The notes under the pieces: generated by a model
Told to the model about the DNA's origin: nothing
Databases searched by the model: none
Seen by the model: the letters and a program-made list of their open reading frames with translations, nothing else
Made by a program: the position numbers and the translations under genes
In this document: positions 9,117 through 18,947 of the stretch, in pieces
Numbering within the stretch: the first letter of the stretch is position 1
How the letters are laid out: every line of letters begins with the position of its first letter
Source of the DNA: Fontisphaera persica
GTDB taxonomy: Bacteria; Verrucomicrobiota; Verrucomicrobiia; Limisphaerales; Fontisphaeraceae
Assembly (NCBI RefSeq): GCF_024832785.1
Contig: NZ_CP116615.1
Coordinates: forward strand, 4,340,001-4,404,000
DNA: 64,000 bases
Direction: 5' to 3'

Positions 9117-9608
9117 TTACTCCACCGTCTTCCTGGGCATCAACCGTGCCGGCACACCGGCCACCACGGCGCCGGGCGGCACATCCTTCGTCACCACCGC
9201 CCCCGCCCCCACCAGGGCGCCTTCCCCAATCGTCACCCCGCACAGGATGACCGCCCCGCTGCCGATGGACGCCCGGCGCTTGACCCGCGTGGGAATGCAC
9301 TGCCAGTCGGCGGTGGATTGCAACTGGCCCTCCGCGTTCACCGCCGCCGGATAGCGGTCATTGATGAACAGCACGCCATGCCCGATGAAGCACTCATCTT
9401 CAATCGTGACGCCTTCGCAAATGAATGTGTGGCTGGAAATCTTGCAACGCTCGCCAATCACCGCCCCGCGCTGGATTTCCACAAAAGTGCCAATGCGCGT
9501 GCCGCGGCCAATGCGGCAGCCATACAGGTTGACAAAGCCATAGATTTGCACGCCTTCGCCCAGTTCCACGTCCGGCGCAATACGGCTGAATTCGGGACTC
9601 TTGCTCAT
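9117..9608 (-). CDS. WlbB/WbpD-like N-acyltransferase
   Basis: This is a left-handed beta-helix acetyltransferase, 163 residues, matching the WlbB/WbpD group that N-acetylates the 3-amino group of UDP-2-acetamido-3-amino-2,3-dideoxy-glucuronate. Seen: hexapeptide repeats from about residue 15, the group-typical segment [16 protein letters not shown], then [43 protein letters not shown]. The ATG at 9606-9608 overlaps the stop of the upstream oxidoreductase by four bases, which fixes the start. The frame further upstream is inside that gene. It is coupled to a WlbA-like dehydrogenase, and aminotransferase 2 follows two genes later. The trio corresponds to three consecutive steps of the diacetamido-uronate pathway (known pathway, inferred assignment). 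Confidence 0.88.
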   Translation of the reverse strand: MSKSPEFSRIAPDVELGEGVQIYGFVNLYGCRIGRGTRIGTFVEIQRGAVIGERCKISSHTFICEGVTIEDECFIGHGVLFINDRYPAAVNAEGQLQSTADWQCIPTRVKRRASIGSGAVILCGVTIGEGALVGAGAVVTKDVPPGAVVAGVPARLMPRKTVE

Positions 9609-10627
9609 AAAACCACGCGGCCCCCCTGGGCTTTGATGCTGCGCTGGGCGGCGTCCAGAATCCGCACCAGCCGCAACCCGGCCTGCCCATCGGTCAGGGG
9701 AGTGCGCCCCTCGCGAATGCATTGGATGAAATGGGCGGCCATGCGCGCCAGCGGCTCATCATTGGGAATATGCGGCGCCCACAGGTCGCCCGAACGGTAG
9801 CTGATGAGCACCTGACGGCGTTTTTCCGGATCCTGCCCCACCTGGATGCCGCGGTTGTAAACCTTCACCTTCTCACTGCTCTCCAGATCGTTGTAAATCA
9901 GGCTCTGCTCGCTGCCGCCGATGATCATCTGGCGCACTTTCACCGGCGAGAGCCAGTTGACGTGAAAATTGGCAATCAGCCCATCCCCATAGTCCAGGTT
10001 CAGGTAGGCCACATCCTCAATGTGCTGATTGGCATGCACCGCCCCAAACGCCGACAGGCTCCGCGGCATCCGCCCCAGCAACAAATCCACAATCGAGAGG
10101 TCATGCGGGGCCAAATCCCACACCACATTCACATCGCTTTGCAGCAAACCCAGATTGATGCGTACGCTGTCAATGAAGTAAATCTTCCCCAGCCGGCCGG
10201 AGTCCACAATCTCCTTCATCTTGATCACCGGCGGGCTGTACACAAACACGTGATCCACCTGCAATACCAGCCCCTTTTTTTGCGCCAGCTCGCACAATTC
10301 CTCCGCATGGTCCACCCGCATGGTCAGGGGTTTCTCCACCAGCACATGTTTGCCGGCCTCCAGCGCCTGGCGGGCCAGTTCATAATGCGTGTGCACCGGC
10401 GTGGCAATGGCCACCGCATCCAATTCCTTGTCCGCCAACAGTTCCTCCCACCGGCCCGTGACCCGCAGCCACGGATGCCGCCGCTGCGCCCGCTGCTGCC
10501 GGGCGGGGTCCAAATCACAGCAATACACCACCTGGCAATGCTCGGCTTCCCCAAAGTTGCGCACCAGGTTGGGCCCCCAATAACCATACCCCACAATGGC
10601 CATTCTGACCGGCGATTTGGCTGCCAT
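9605..10627 (-). CDS. Gfo/Idh/MocA oxidoreductase, WlbA/WbpB-like
   Basis: This is a 340-residue NAD(P)-dependent oxidoreductase of the Gfo/Idh/MocA family without a signal peptide, so it is cytoplasmic. The N-terminal Rossmann motif is [14 protein letters not shown]. The conserved [11 protein letters not shown] contains the family's catalytic EKP lysine. The context, an overlap of four bases with a WlbB-like acyltransferase and a downstream aminotransferase, points to the WlbA/WbpB role: oxidising C3 of a UDP-2-acetamido-hexuronate to give the 3-keto sugar for transamination. The family is broad, so the general class is sure but the substrate is inferred. The start ATG at 10627 lies 15 bases after the Dabb gene. 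Confidence 0.88.
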   Translation of the reverse strand: MAAKSPVRMAIVGYGYWGPNLVRNFGEAEHCQVVYCCDLDPARQQRAQRRHPWLRVTGRWEELLADKELDAVAIATPVHTHYELARQALEAGKHVLVEKPLTMRVDHAEELCELAQKKGLVLQVDHVFVYSPPVIKMKEIVDSGRLGKIYFIDSVRINLGLLQSDVNVVWDLAPHDLSIVDLLLGRMPRSLSAFGAVHANQHIEDVAYLNLDYGDGLIANFHVNWLSPVKVRQMIIGGSEQSLIYNDLESSEKVKVYNRGIQVGQDPEKRRQVLISYRSGDLWAPHIPNDEPLARMAAHFIQCIREGRTPLTDGQAGLRLVRILDAAQRSIKAQGGRVVL

Positions 10628-10642
10628 GTTGCTTGCCCCCTC

Positions 10643-10942
10643 TTATGCAAAATCGTACACCACCACCCGCGTGCAGTTGGGTTTGAAGACTTTTTCCACA
10701 AACTCCACGTGCAGCGGATGCGTTTGGTAGGCGTCCTGCGTGGCTTTGTCCGCAAAGACAAGATTCAACCCCACCGCGTAACTCTGGTCCACCACCGCCC
10801 GATGGCTGGGCACCATTTTGCCCACGTGAAAGTGCAGGATGCCCGGAATGGGCCGCAGGTACTTTTCTGCGCCTGCCAGGAGCGCGTCAGCCGCTTCTGG
10901 TCGAGCCGGGTCGGTCCAAAAAATGACCACGTGTGAAAACAT
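10643..10942 (-). CDS. Dabb (stress-responsive A/B barrel) domain protein
   Basis: This is a 99-residue protein of the Dabb family, small ferredoxin-like dimeric alpha/beta barrels found in plants and bacteria, mostly of unknown function. The opening MFSHVVIFW, the central GILHFHVGK and the ending CTRVVVYDF are the usual landmarks. I use the ATG at 10942. A longer frame exists upstream but the family typically starts at the Met before the first beta strand. It is the first gene ahead of the amino-sugar operon (15 bp gap) and may share its promoter, yet it has no obvious role in sugar synthesis. It diverges from the GH20-like gene at 11050. Confidence 0.8.
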   Translation of the reverse strand: MFSHVVIFWTDPARPEAADALLAGAEKYLRPIPGILHFHVGKMVPSHRAVVDQSYAVGLNLVFADKATQDAYQTHPLHVEFVEKVFKPNCTRVVVYDFA

Positions 10943-11049
10943 GCGCCAGAACTTAACAAAGCCCCCCCTGTCCGGCAATGCCCGATTTGCCGCCTCACCC
11001 GGCGGAAAAGCATTGGCCCGGTTCAGTCCTTGATTTATGCTGCAACGTC

Positions 11050-12195
11050 ATGAAAGCCCGCAAGCTTTGGTCATGGAGCCTTGCTCTTTGGGTGCTGGCC
11101 TGCGCTTCCGTAGGGGCCGCTCCTGCTGCCGCTGAACCTTTTCCCGTGCGCGGTCTCTGCATCGCCGCCCCCGCTCCCCGGCAGGTGGAACGCTTTGCCG
11201 CCTGGATGACCAATGAGCTGGCTGCCCGCGGGGTGAACACCCTGATTGTGCGCGTGGATTTCAATTATGCCTACGAAAGCCATCCCGAGCTGCGTGGTGG
11301 CGCCCCGCTTTCCAGGGCGGAAGTCCAGCGGCTCGTCCAGGCCGGCCGGGCCGCCGGCATTCACCTCATCCCGCAAATCAACCTCCTCGGCCATCAGTCC
11401 TGGCAAAGCACCCCCGGCAAGCTGTTGCAGGTCTATCCCGAATTCGATGAAACGCCCTGGGTCACGCTGCCCGCCAAATACCAGTGGCCCAATCCCGACC
11501 GCCTTTACTGCAAAAGTTACTGCCCCCTGCATCCGGGCGTGCACAAGGTGGTTTTTGCGCTGGTGGACGAGTTGTGCGACGCCTTCGAGGCCCGCGCTTT
11601 CCACGCCGGCATGGACGAGGTGTTTTACCTGGGCGAAGACCGCTGTCCCCGCTGCGGGGGGAAGGACAAAGCGGAGCTTTTTGCTGGCGAGGTCACCCGC
11701 ATCCAGCAACACTTGAAAAGCCGCCAGCGCGAGCTGTGGATTTGGGGAGACCGGCTCCTGGACGGCCGCACCACCGGCATTGGCGAATGGGAGGCCAGTT
11801 TCAACGACACCCACCGCGCCATTGATTTGATACCCAAGGACGTGGTGATTTGCGACTGGCATTATGAGCGCGCCCATCCCACCCCCATTTATTTTGCCCT
11901 CAAAGGCTTCCGCGTGGTGGCCTGCCTGTGGAATCGCGCCGAAGTGGGCGCGCAGCAAGTCCGCGACCTCATGCTTATGCGCGAACGCGCCGCCCCCGCC
12001 GTGCGCCAGCGCCTGCTGGGCGTGGTGCAGACCGTCTGGAGCGGCGTGGACGGTTTTTGGCGCGAATGGGAAAGCCTCAAAAATGACCCGCCGCCCCCGC
12101 CCGACCAGGCCCGCGTGGCCCGCTGCTTCCTCCGCGTCAGTGAGGAATGGAAAGTTGCTGAGAAAAGTCAATCGGACGAAGCTTTGCCCCGCTGA
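11050..12195 (+). CDS. secreted GH20-like TIM-barrel protein
   Basis: This is a 381-residue exported protein with a predicted signal peptide (residues 1 to about 27, ending near PAAAEP) and a TIM barrel resembling the catalytic domain of family 20 beta-N-acetylhexosaminidases. Relevant segments are the strand-loop LIPQINLLGHQSW and FHAGMDEVFYLGEDRC, which matches the GH20 H-x-G-x-D-E signature where Asp-Glu are the substrate-assisted catalytic pair. A Cys-rich insert (YCKSYCPLH, then RCPRCGG) just around the active-site strand is notable and could hold a metal or disulfides. No separate GH20 beta domain is visible, so it may be a divergent member. I start at the ATG at 11050 because it opens the signal peptide. 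It is probably co-transcribed with the SGNH hydrolase 19 bp downstream. Confidence 0.72.
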   Translation: MKARKLWSWSLALWVLACASVGAAPAAAEPFPVRGLCIAAPAPRQVERFAAWMTNELAARGVNTLIVRVDFNYAYESHPELRGGAPLSRAEVQRLVQAGRAAGIHLIPQINLLGHQSWQSTPGKLLQVYPEFDETPWVTLPAKYQWPNPDRLYCKSYCPLHPGVHKVVFALVDELCDAFEARAFHAGMDEVFYLGEDRCPRCGGKDKAELFAGEVTRIQQHLKSRQRELWIWGDRLLDGRTTGIGEWEASFNDTHRAIDLIPKDVVICDWHYERAHPTPIYFALKGFRVVACLWNRAEVGAQQVRDLMLMRERAAPAVRQRLLGVVQTVWSGVDGFWREWESLKNDPPPPPDQARVARCFLRVSEEWKVAEKSQSDEALPR

Positions 12196-12214
12196 TTATT
12201 GCAGGTGAAATAGT

Positions 12215-13138
12215 ATGAACTTTAACATCCGTATCCGCCTCGTACTGGGTCGAGTCCCGCGCCTGCCAACGTTAATTCTCCTGCTGGCCGCATGCTGGGT
12301 AACTGGGATTACCCTCCGCGCCGACATGATGGCAGACTCGCCGGTGAAATTCCCCGAAAAAGGCGCCTTGCCCGCCAAATATCCGCCGGACGTCGGCGGC
12401 GGCACCAATCAGGTGGCGGAAAAGGATTACTACCTCTTCCGCACGCCGGAGCGCTCACTGGCCCAAATCCAGAAAATCCAGCAGGAAATGCCTCCCGGCC
12501 AGTTCACCCCACCGCCCGCCGACTGGCAGCCGTTGCGGCGCACGCGCCAGAAATTGATGGAAGGCGGGAGGCTGCGCCTGCTGGCCATGGGCGACAGCAT
12601 CGTCAACGATACCATGCGCTCCGGTTGGGTGGCGCGATTGCAGGAGGCTTATCCCAAGTGCCAGATTGAAGCCCTGGTCTATGTGCGGGGTGGGGGCGGC
12701 TGCCAGCATTACAAGGAAGAGCAGCGCATCCCCAAAATCGTGGCGCCGCGCCAGCCTGACCTGGTGCTCATTGGCGGCATCAGCCAGCGGGACATCGAAA
12801 GCATCCGCGAGGTCATCCGCCAGCTCCGCGAGGCTTTGCCGGAGGTGGAGATACTCTTGTTCACCGGCGCGTTTGGCACGGCCGACCCCCGCGATGCAGC
12901 AGCGCTGGCCAAGGCCCGTTACTCAGGCACAGGCGAGTATGGCAAGGCCCTGAAACAACTGGCAACCGAGGAAAAATGCGCCTACCTGGATTTGACCACG
13001 CCCTGGGCTGAATATATCCGCAGCTCCGGCCTGCATCCGCACCTCTTTTACCGTGACGTCGTCCACGCCAACGAATACGGCGAACAAATCCTCGGTAAAA
13101 TCATGCTGGCATTTTTTACTTTCCAGCCGAAGCCTTGA
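12215..13138 (+). CDS. secreted SGNH/GDSL-type hydrolase
   Basis: This is a 307-residue exported esterase-like protein of the SGNH/GDSL superfamily. An N-terminal hydrophobic signal (PTLILLLAACWVTGITLRA) is followed by a Pro-rich spacer. The nucleophile block is LLAMGDSIVND, and VRGGGGCQHY contributes the conserved Gly. The C-terminal FYRDVVHANEYGEQIL is the block carrying the catalytic Asp and His (D-x-x-H). Such enzymes remove acetyl or other acyl groups from polysaccharides, which would fit the neighbouring GH20-like protein, but the substrate is not evident. It ends one base from the convergent agmatine deiminase gene. LLLAACW resembles a lipobox, but the context does not make lipidation certain. 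Confidence 0.8.
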   Translation: MNFNIRIRLVLGRVPRLPTLILLLAACWVTGITLRADMMADSPVKFPEKGALPAKYPPDVGGGTNQVAEKDYYLFRTPERSLAQIQKIQQEMPPGQFTPPPADWQPLRRTRQKLMEGGRLRLLAMGDSIVNDTMRSGWVARLQEAYPKCQIEALVYVRGGGGCQHYKEEQRIPKIVAPRQPDLVLIGGISQRDIESIREVIRQLREALPEVEILLFTGAFGTADPRDAAALAKARYSGTGEYGKALKQLATEEKCAYLDLTTPWAEYIRSSGLHPHLFYRDVVHANEYGEQILGKIMLAFFTFQPKP

Positions 13139-13139
13139 T

Positions 13140-14219
13140 TCAGACCGGCTCCTGCTGGGTGAGGCAGTGGAGGGTCCCGTAACCCAGCACCAAATCCACC
13201 GCGTGGATGCCCACCACGGGACGGTCCTTGAACAGCTCGCCCAAAATCCCCAAGGCCACCCGGTCATTCGGGTCGTTGAAGGTCGGCACCAGCACGCACG
13301 CGTTGCTGATGTAAAAATTGGCGTAACTGGCCGGCAAACGGTCCCGCCCAAAATACAACGGCGCCGGCATGGGCAGTGCAATCACCTCCGGCCGCGAGCC
13401 GTCCTCCAATCTAAAGTCCTGGATGCGCTCCCAGTTTTCCGCAAGCGGTTTGTAATTGACGTCTTTGGGGTTCTTTTCCTCGATGAGCACCACGCTGGTG
13501 GGGTTCACAAAACGGCAAATGTCATCAATATGCCCGTGCGTGTCGTCGCCCACCGGTCCGGCCGCCAGCCAGAAAACATTCGTCACCCCCAGATAGGCCT
13601 TGAAGGCCGCCTCGTAACCGGCGCGGTCCAGCCCCGGATTCCGCACTTGCACCGTGGGATGCTGGTAGCACTCCAGCGTCGTCAGCAGCGTGCCGCGCCC
13701 GTTCACTTCAATGCCGCCGCCCTCAATCACAAAGTCGCGCCCGCCCGCCTTCGCGTGAAACAACCGGCGCCGGTATTTGCGCGCCGCCAGCTCCGGAATG
13801 CGCCGGTCTTTGCGCCAGTTGGGGTACTTGGCCCAGGCGTTAAAGTGAAAATGCACAATCGCTTTTCCCTCCCGGGAATGCGTCACATGGATGGGCCCGC
13901 TGTCGCGCATCCACCCCCGGTTGGTGGGAAAGGGCAAAAAATCCACCTGCCGCACGTCCCCGCCGGACAGCCGGATGACTTCCCGGGCGCGGCGGGCGTC
14001 GCGCGGGGAATTGACGCACAGGCGCACGCGCTCGCCGGCGCCAATCTTGCGGATCATCTCCCCATAAACCCACTCAATGGCCTGCATTTTGCCCGGCCAG
14101 TCCGTCCGCTCGTGCGGCCAGCCCAGCCAGGTGGCTTCGTGCCGCTCCCATTCCGCCGGCATCCGATATCCCAGCTCCGCCGGGGTGGCCGCTGCTTGTT
14201 GTGCGGTGTATTGTTTCAT
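13140..14219 (-). CDS. aguA: agmatine deiminase / peptidyl-arginine deiminase family
   Basis: This is a 359-residue guanidino-group-modifying enzyme of the Porphyromonas-type peptidyl-arginine deiminase family, most likely agmatine deiminase (agmatine to N-carbamoylputrescine plus ammonia), used in putrescine synthesis. Seen: MPAEWERHEATWLGWPH at the N terminus, FVIEGGGIEVNGRGTLLTT, DTHGHIDDICRFV with substrate-binding Asp/His, and the C-terminal nucleophile Cys at about residue 352 in LHCLTQQEP. The usual GGGGIHC before the Cys reads GYGTLHC here, a mild deviation. No signal peptide is present. A putrescine carbamoylase/amidase partner is not in the window. A 191-bp divergent spacer separates it from purS. 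Confidence 0.88.
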   Translation of the reverse strand: MKQYTAQQAAATPAELGYRMPAEWERHEATWLGWPHERTDWPGKMQAIEWVYGEMIRKIGAGERVRLCVNSPRDARRAREVIRLSGGDVRQVDFLPFPTNRGWMRDSGPIHVTHSREGKAIVHFHFNAWAKYPNWRKDRRIPELAARKYRRRLFHAKAGGRDFVIEGGGIEVNGRGTLLTTLECYQHPTVQVRNPGLDRAGYEAAFKAYLGVTNVFWLAAGPVGDDTHGHIDDICRFVNPTSVVLIEEKNPKDVNYKPLAENWERIQDFRLEDGSRPEVIALPMPAPLYFGRDRLPASYANFYISNACVLVPTFNDPNDRVALGILGELFKDRPVVGIHAVDLVLGYGTLHCLTQQEPV

Positions 14220-14410
14220 GTAGTTGCCCTTTCCGGGCGGCGATTGTTACGGGCGCCGCCCATTCTGCAATCTTTTTATGGCGCCCGCCCGCCCGCCGCG
14301 TCCTGCGTGCCCCCGGGCCGCCCAAAAAAATTGCTGGCGTTTTGGGCCGCTTGGCCCAACATCGCCCCCGTCTTTTTTGAGGGCCGGGGCGCCCTTTCCA
14401 GACACAGGCA

Positions 14411-14650
14411 ATGAAAGCAAAGATTGTGATTGCGCCGAAAAAGGCGGTGTTGGACCCGCAAGGCAAGGCCGTGCAAAACGCGCTCGAACACATGGGCTAT
14501 GGCGGCATCAAGGCTGTCCATGTGGGCAAGTACATTGAAATTGATTTGGAAGGCCAGGACGCCAGGGCGGCGGAAGCTTGGCTGCATGAGGCCTGCCACA
14601 AGATTTTAAGCAACCCCATCATTGAAGATTACCACTTCGTCATTGAATAA
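14411..14650 (+). CDS. purS: phosphoribosylformylglycinamidine synthase subunit PurS
   Basis: This is a 79-residue PurS, the small structural subunit that bridges PurL and PurQ in the three-protein FGAM synthase. It begins [20 protein letters not shown] and ends IEDYHFVIE, both typical. The protein forms a ferredoxin-like homodimer and has no catalytic residues. The genes purQ and purL follow immediately in the order purS-purQ-purL, as in Gram-positive and many other bacteria with the split enzyme. The 59-bp gap to purQ contains a GC-rich inverted repeat (arms at 14659-14664 and 14676-14681) with no T-run, so it looks like a mild intra-operon processing or pause element rather than a terminator. 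Confidence 0.95.
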   Translation: MKAKIVIAPKKAVLDPQGKAVQNALEHMGYGGIKAVHVGKYIEIDLEGQDARAAEAWLHEACHKILSNPIIEDYHFVIE

Positions 14651-14709
14651 CCGAGACCCCGCCTGCGGCCCGCGGAGGCGGCGGAGTGCGGCGGGGGGAA
14701 GGCGTGTTT

Positions 14710-15423
14710 ATGAATTTTGCCGTATTGCAATTTCCCGGTTCCAATTGTGACCAGGACTGCGTGCACGTCCTCAAAAACGTGCTGGGGCACAGCGCCTGGC
14801 TGCAGTGGCACAAGGAGCGGTCCCTGGGCGCGGCCGATGCCGTCATTGTGCCCGGCGGCTTCAGCTACGGCGATTACCTGCGCACGGGCGCCATCGCGCG
14901 GTTCAGTCCGGTGATGCAGGCTGTGCAGGAGTTTGCCGCGCAGGGGGGGCTGGTGCTGGGCATCTGCAATGGATTCCAGATTTTGTGCGAGGCCGGCCTG
15001 CTGCCGGGCGCGCTGGTGCGCAACCGCTCCCTGCAATTTCGTTGCGAGCATGTCTATTTGCGCGTCGCCAGCGCGGAGTCGCCGTTTACGTGCCTCACGC
15101 CGGAGGGCGCCGTGCTGCGCATCCCCGTGGCGCACGGGGAAGGCTGTTATTTCGCTGATGAAAGCACGCTGGCGCAGTTGCAGGCCAATCGCCAGATTCT
15201 CTGGCAGTACTGCACTGTGCAGGGTGAACTGACCGAGCGCGCCAACCCCAATGGCTCCCTGCTGAACATTGCAGGCATTTGCAATGCGGCCCGCAACGTG
15301 GCCGGCCTGATGCCCCACCCGGAGCGCGCCAGCGAGTCCATCCTGAACGGCGAGGATGGACGGCGGCTGCTGGAGAGCATGATGGACTGGTGGCAAAAAC
15401 ACCGCGCTCCCAAAGCAGCTTGA
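14710..15423 (+). CDS. purQ: phosphoribosylformylglycinamidine synthase subunit PurQ
   Basis: This is a 237-residue class I glutamine amidotransferase subunit of FGAM synthase, supplying ammonia to PurL. It opens [16 protein letters not shown]. The nucleophile Cys86 sits in [11 protein letters not shown], and the C-terminal GLMPHPERA carries the His-Glu of the triad. I chose the ATG at 14710 because the conserved [11 protein letters not shown] start follows it directly and a GGGGGAAGG stretch precedes it. The earlier in-frame start at 14686 adds eight unconserved residues. It is 32 bases upstream of purL. Confidence 0.95.
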   Translation: MNFAVLQFPGSNCDQDCVHVLKNVLGHSAWLQWHKERSLGAADAVIVPGGFSYGDYLRTGAIARFSPVMQAVQEFAAQGGLVLGICNGFQILCEAGLLPGALVRNRSLQFRCEHVYLRVASAESPFTCLTPEGAVLRIPVAHGEGCYFADESTLAQLQANRQILWQYCTVQGELTERANPNGSLLNIAGICNAARNVAGLMPHPERASESILNGEDGRRLLESMMDWWQKHRAPKAA

Positions 15424-15455
15424 CCCCCGTGCTCCCCCCCACGACTGGATTTCCT

Positions 15456-17774
15456 ATGAGTGACCCTGCGATTACTCCCGAGCTGGTGCAGAAACATGGG
15501 CTGACCCCCGAGGAATACCAGATGATTCTGGACATTCTGGGGCGCCCGCCCACCTACACCGAGCTGGGCATTTTTTCCGTGATGTGGAGCGAGCATTGCT
15601 CCTATAAAAACACCCGCCCCTTGTTGAAAACCTTCCCCACCCAATCCTGCTGCATTCTGGTGGGCGCGGGCGAGGAAAACGCCGGCATTGTGGACATTGG
15701 CGACGGCCTGGCCATCGCTTTCAAAATGGAGTCCCACAACCACCCCAGCGCCGTGGAGCCGTTTCAGGGCGCGGCCACCGGCGTGGGCGGCATCATTCGC
15801 GACATCTTCACCATGGGGGCCCGCCCCATTTGCGCGCTGGACTCGCTGCGCTTTGGGGAGCTGTCCAAGCCGGCGGTCAAGCGCCTCTTTTCCGGGGTTG
15901 TTTCGGGGATTGCCCATTACGGCAACTGCTTCGGCATCCCCACTGTGGGCGGTGAGGTGTATTTCGACAAATCCTTTGAGGGCAACCCCCTGGTCAACGT
16001 CTTTGCCCTGGGCGTGCTGCGCCATGAACAAATCGCCCGCGGCAAGGCCACCGGCGTGGGCAACCCCGTCTTTTACGTCGGCCCCGCCACCGGCCGCGAC
16101 GGCCTGGCGGGAGCGGCCTTTGCCTCGCAAGATTTGACCGAGGAATCCGCCGAGCAACAGCGCGGCGCCGTCCAGGTGGGCGACCCCTTCATGGAGAAAT
16201 TGCTCGTCGAGGCCTGCCTGGAATTGCTCGCCACCGACGCCGTGGCCGGCATCCAGGACATGGGCGCAGCAGGGCTGACCTGCTCCACCTGCGAGACGGC
16301 CGCCCGCGCCGGCACGGGCATCGAGATTGAATTGGACCGCGTGCCCCAGCGCGCCCCCAACATGAGCGCCTACGAAATCATGCTCAGCGAATCCCAGGAG
16401 CGCATGCTGATTATCGTCAAAAAAGGGCGCGAAGCCGAAGTGCAGCGCATCTTTGACAAATGGGACCTGCCTTGGGCGCAAATCGGCGTCGTCACCGATA
16501 CCGGCCGCATGGTGGTCAAGCATCATGGCCAGGTGGTGGCCGACATCCCCGCCGCCAAGCTGGCCAATGACGCCCCGGTGTATCATCGGGAGTCCCGCCC
16601 GCCCGCCTATTTCGCCGTGACCCGTGCCTTCACCCCGGCGCAACTGCCCGACACCACCCAGCCCATGGCGGTGCTCAAAAAGCTGCTGGCCTGGCCCACC
16701 ATTGCCTCCAAAAATTGGGTCTATCGCCAGTATGACCACATGGTGCGCAACGGCACCGTGGTCTTGCCCGGTTCCGACGCCGCGGTGGTCCGCCTCAAGG
16801 AAGATTGCCTGCCCGTCCTGCCCGCCGGCTCACCCGCCGCCGGGCGGCCGGTGCCGGAAAAATACCTCGCCCTTACCTCCGACTGCAACGCCGCCTACGT
16901 CTATCTGGACCCCTACGAAGGCGGCAAGGCCGCCGTGGCCGAGGCGGCCCGCAACCTGGCCTGCTCCGGCGCGCGGCCCCTGGGCGTGACCGACAATCTC
17001 AACTTCGGCAACCCGCACAACCCGGAGCTTTTTTATCAATTAAAGGAAGCCGTGCGCGGCGTGGCCGAGGCCTGCCGGGTATTCGACGCGCCGGTCACGG
17101 GCGGCAACTGCAGCTTGTACAACCAAAGCCCTGACGGCCCCATTGACCCCACCCCCACGGTGGCCATGGTGGGCATCATCGAAAAACGCGAGCACATCAC
17201 CACCCAGTGGTTCAAGACCGAGGGCGACGCGATCCTTCTCTTGGGCGATCCCCTGGACGCCGCGGACCCCTGCCAGGGCCTGGGCGGCTCGGCCTATTTG
17301 TTGCGCCTGCACCGCAAAAAACTGGGCACCCCGCCGCCTTGCGACCTGGCGCGCGAAAAACGGCTGCACGACACCTTGCGCGAATTGATTGCGCAGGGCT
17401 GGGTCCGCAGCGCCCACGATTGCAGCGAGGGCGGCCTCGCCGTCTGCCTGGCCGAGTGTTGCATGTCCCGCCGCGAGGCCCGCGGCCACAGCATTCTGCT
17501 GGGGGCCGAGGTGGACTTGACCCCGTGGAGGGACGCCCGCCAGGATGCCCTGTGGTTTGGCGAGGCCCACGGCCGGGTGGTGATTTCCTGCGCCCCGGAA
17601 CACGTGGAAGCACTGGAGGCGCTGGCGCGCAGCCGCGGCGTGCCCGTGCATCGCCTGGGCGTGGTCAAAGGCCAGACCTTGAAAATTAAAACCGCGGCCG
17701 GCACCCACTCCGCCCGCTTGAGCACCCTCCACGACCTCTGGTGGAATGCCCTTGACCGCGCCATGAGCGCCTAG
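15456..17774 (+). CDS. purL: phosphoribosylformylglycinamidine synthase subunit PurL
   Basis: This is a 772-residue small-type PurL, the ATP-dependent synthetase subunit that converts FGAR and ammonia into FGAM in purine biosynthesis. Seen: the N-terminal [12 protein letters not shown] with the catalytic His, [46 protein letters not shown]-like segment [12 protein letters not shown], and [10 protein letters not shown] at the start of the second AIRS-like half. The length matches the PurS/PurQ-dependent form, not the ~1300-residue fused enzyme. The ATG at 15456 opens at [20 protein letters not shown], the usual beginning. The frame runs further upstream inside purQ. The gene is followed by 172 bp before hisG. 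Confidence 0.96.
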   Translation: MSDPAITPELVQKHGLTPEEYQMILDILGRPPTYTELGIFSVMWSEHCSYKNTRPLLKTFPTQSCCILVGAGEENAGIVDIGDGLAIAFKMESHNHPSAVEPFQGAATGVGGIIRDIFTMGARPICALDSLRFGELSKPAVKRLFSGVVSGIAHYGNCFGIPTVGGEVYFDKSFEGNPLVNVFALGVLRHEQIARGKATGVGNPVFYVGPATGRDGLAGAAFASQDLTEESAEQQRGAVQVGDPFMEKLLVEACLELLATDAVAGIQDMGAAGLTCSTCETAARAGTGIEIELDRVPQRAPNMSAYEIMLSESQERMLIIVKKGREAEVQRIFDKWDLPWAQIGVVTDTGRMVVKHHGQVVADIPAAKLANDAPVYHRESRPPAYFAVTRAFTPAQLPDTTQPMAVLKKLLAWPTIASKNWVYRQYDHMVRNGTVVLPGSDAAVVRLKEDCLPVLPAGSPAAGRPVPEKYLALTSDCNAAYVYLDPYEGGKAAVAEAARNLACSGARPLGVTDNLNFGNPHNPELFYQLKEAVRGVAEACRVFDAPVTGGNCSLYNQSPDGPIDPTPTVAMVGIIEKREHITTQWFKTEGDAILLLGDPLDAADPCQGLGGSAYLLRLHRKKLGTPPPCDLAREKRLHDTLRELIAQGWVRSAHDCSEGGLAVCLAECCMSRREARGHSILLGAEVDLTPWRDARQDALWFGEAHGRVVISCAPEHVEALEALARSRGVPVHRLGVVKGQTLKIKTAAGTHSARLSTLHDLWWNALDRAMSA

Positions 17775-17843
17775 CCATTGCCCGGCCATTGGCAAACCTG
17801 GGGCCCGGTGCGCCACCTCTTGAGAGGATGGCAAAAACTCCCG

Positions 17844-17871
17844 TTGCGGAATGCCGCGCAGGCGTTATGCT
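17844..17871 (+). promoter_or_regulatory. candidate sigma-70-type promoter for hisG
   Basis: TTGCGG at 17844-17849 and TATGCT at 17866-17871 are separated by 16 bases, close to the standard -35/-10 layout. They sit about 70 bases before the hisG start in the only sizeable gap between purL and hisG. This is pattern recognition only; no transcription start is known. Confidence 0.4.
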
Positions 17872-17946
17872 AGGGGGCTGTCGCGTGGCCTTGGAAAGCC
17901 CAGCCCGGCGGGGGTTGGCCAGGAATGCCACGCCTGAACATCGCAC

Positions 17947-18855
17947 ATGAAAGCGCAAGCCAAGCAAGCAAACACCGAAACGCCGCGCAAGTTGCGGCTG
18001 GGGCTGCCCAAGGGCAGCCTGCAGGAAGCCACCTTGGAAAAAATGGCCAAGGCAGGCTGGAACATCACGTTGAGCAGCCGCTCCTACGTGCCCTATGTGG
18101 ACGACCCGGAACTGGAAATCCGCCTCATTCGCGCGCAGGAGATTAGCCGGTACGTGGACCATGGGCATTTGGACTGCGGCATCACCGGTTATGACTGGAT
18201 TGTGGAAAACGGCAGCGACGTGCATGAAGTGGGCGAGTTCTTGTTTTCCAAGGCCACCCGCCAGGCCGCGCGCTGGGTGTTGTGCGTGCCGGAGGATTCC
18301 CCCATCAAGTCTGTCAAGGACCTGGAAGGCAAGCGCATCGCCACCGAAGTGGTGAACATCACCAAAAAATACCTGCGCAAGCACGGCGTGAAGGCCGAGG
18401 TGGAGTTTTCCTGGGGGGCCACCGAAGTGAAGGCCCACGAAATGGTGGATGCCATTGTGGACATCACCGAAACCGGCTCCTCGTTGCGCGCCAATAAACT
18501 GCGAATCGTGGACACCTTGCTCTCCTCCACCCCGCGGCTCATCGCCAACCACAGCGCCTGGAAGGACCCCTGGAAGCGGCGCAAAATTGAAATCCTGGCC
18601 CTGTTGCTCCGGGGCGCCCTGGATGCCGAGGCCAAGGTGGGCCTCAAGCTCAACATCGAACAGGCGCGCCTGCCGAAGGTGCTGGAGCGGCTGCCGGCCC
18701 TGCGCAACCCCACCATCTCGCAGCTCAGCCAGCCAGGCTGGGTGGCGGTCGAAACCATCATTGACGAGCACGTGGTGCGCGAGCTGATTCCCGAACTGAA
18801 AGCCGCCGGCGCCGAGGGCATCATCGAATATCCCTTGAACAAAGTGGTGTATTAA
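17947..18855 (+). CDS. hisG: ATP phosphoribosyltransferase, long form HisG
   Basis: This 302-residue enzyme catalyses the first step of histidine synthesis, joining ATP and PRPP to phosphoribosyl-ATP. It opens [33 protein letters not shown] and [19 protein letters not shown] follow, and the PRPP-binding region reads [22 protein letters not shown]. The extra C-terminal ~75 residues (ending VKxL-like [20 protein letters not shown]) form the ACT-like regulatory domain of the long HisG type, so it should be feedback inhibited by histidine and need no HisZ. No other his gene is in the window, so the pathway genes are scattered or in another operon. Confidence 0.95.
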   Translation: MKAQAKQANTETPRKLRLGLPKGSLQEATLEKMAKAGWNITLSSRSYVPYVDDPELEIRLIRAQEISRYVDHGHLDCGITGYDWIVENGSDVHEVGEFLFSKATRQAARWVLCVPEDSPIKSVKDLEGKRIATEVVNITKKYLRKHGVKAEVEFSWGATEVKAHEMVDAIVDITETGSSLRANKLRIVDTLLSSTPRLIANHSAWKDPWKRRKIEILALLLRGALDAEAKVGLKLNIEQARLPKVLERLPALRNPTISQLSQPGWVAVETIIDEHVVRELIPELKAAGAEGIIEYPLNKVVY

Positions 18856-18947
18856 GCCAAAATGTCTGGAATGGGCGCGGCAACGCCGGTGCACCGTGGT
18901 TTTGAGGCACAGCGCGAGGGCCGCCCCGCTTTGGAAGCAAAATAATT

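Noticed and set aside
14659-14681. Possible terminator between purS and purQ
   Set aside because: The inverted repeat has no T-run, and the three pur genes clearly form one operon.
15147-16739. A long open frame antisense to purL, about 530 codons
   Set aside because: High-GC codon bias leaves long reverse-strand frames opposite real genes. Its translation is low-complexity Gly/Ala/His-rich with no motif, while purL on the other strand is unmistakable.
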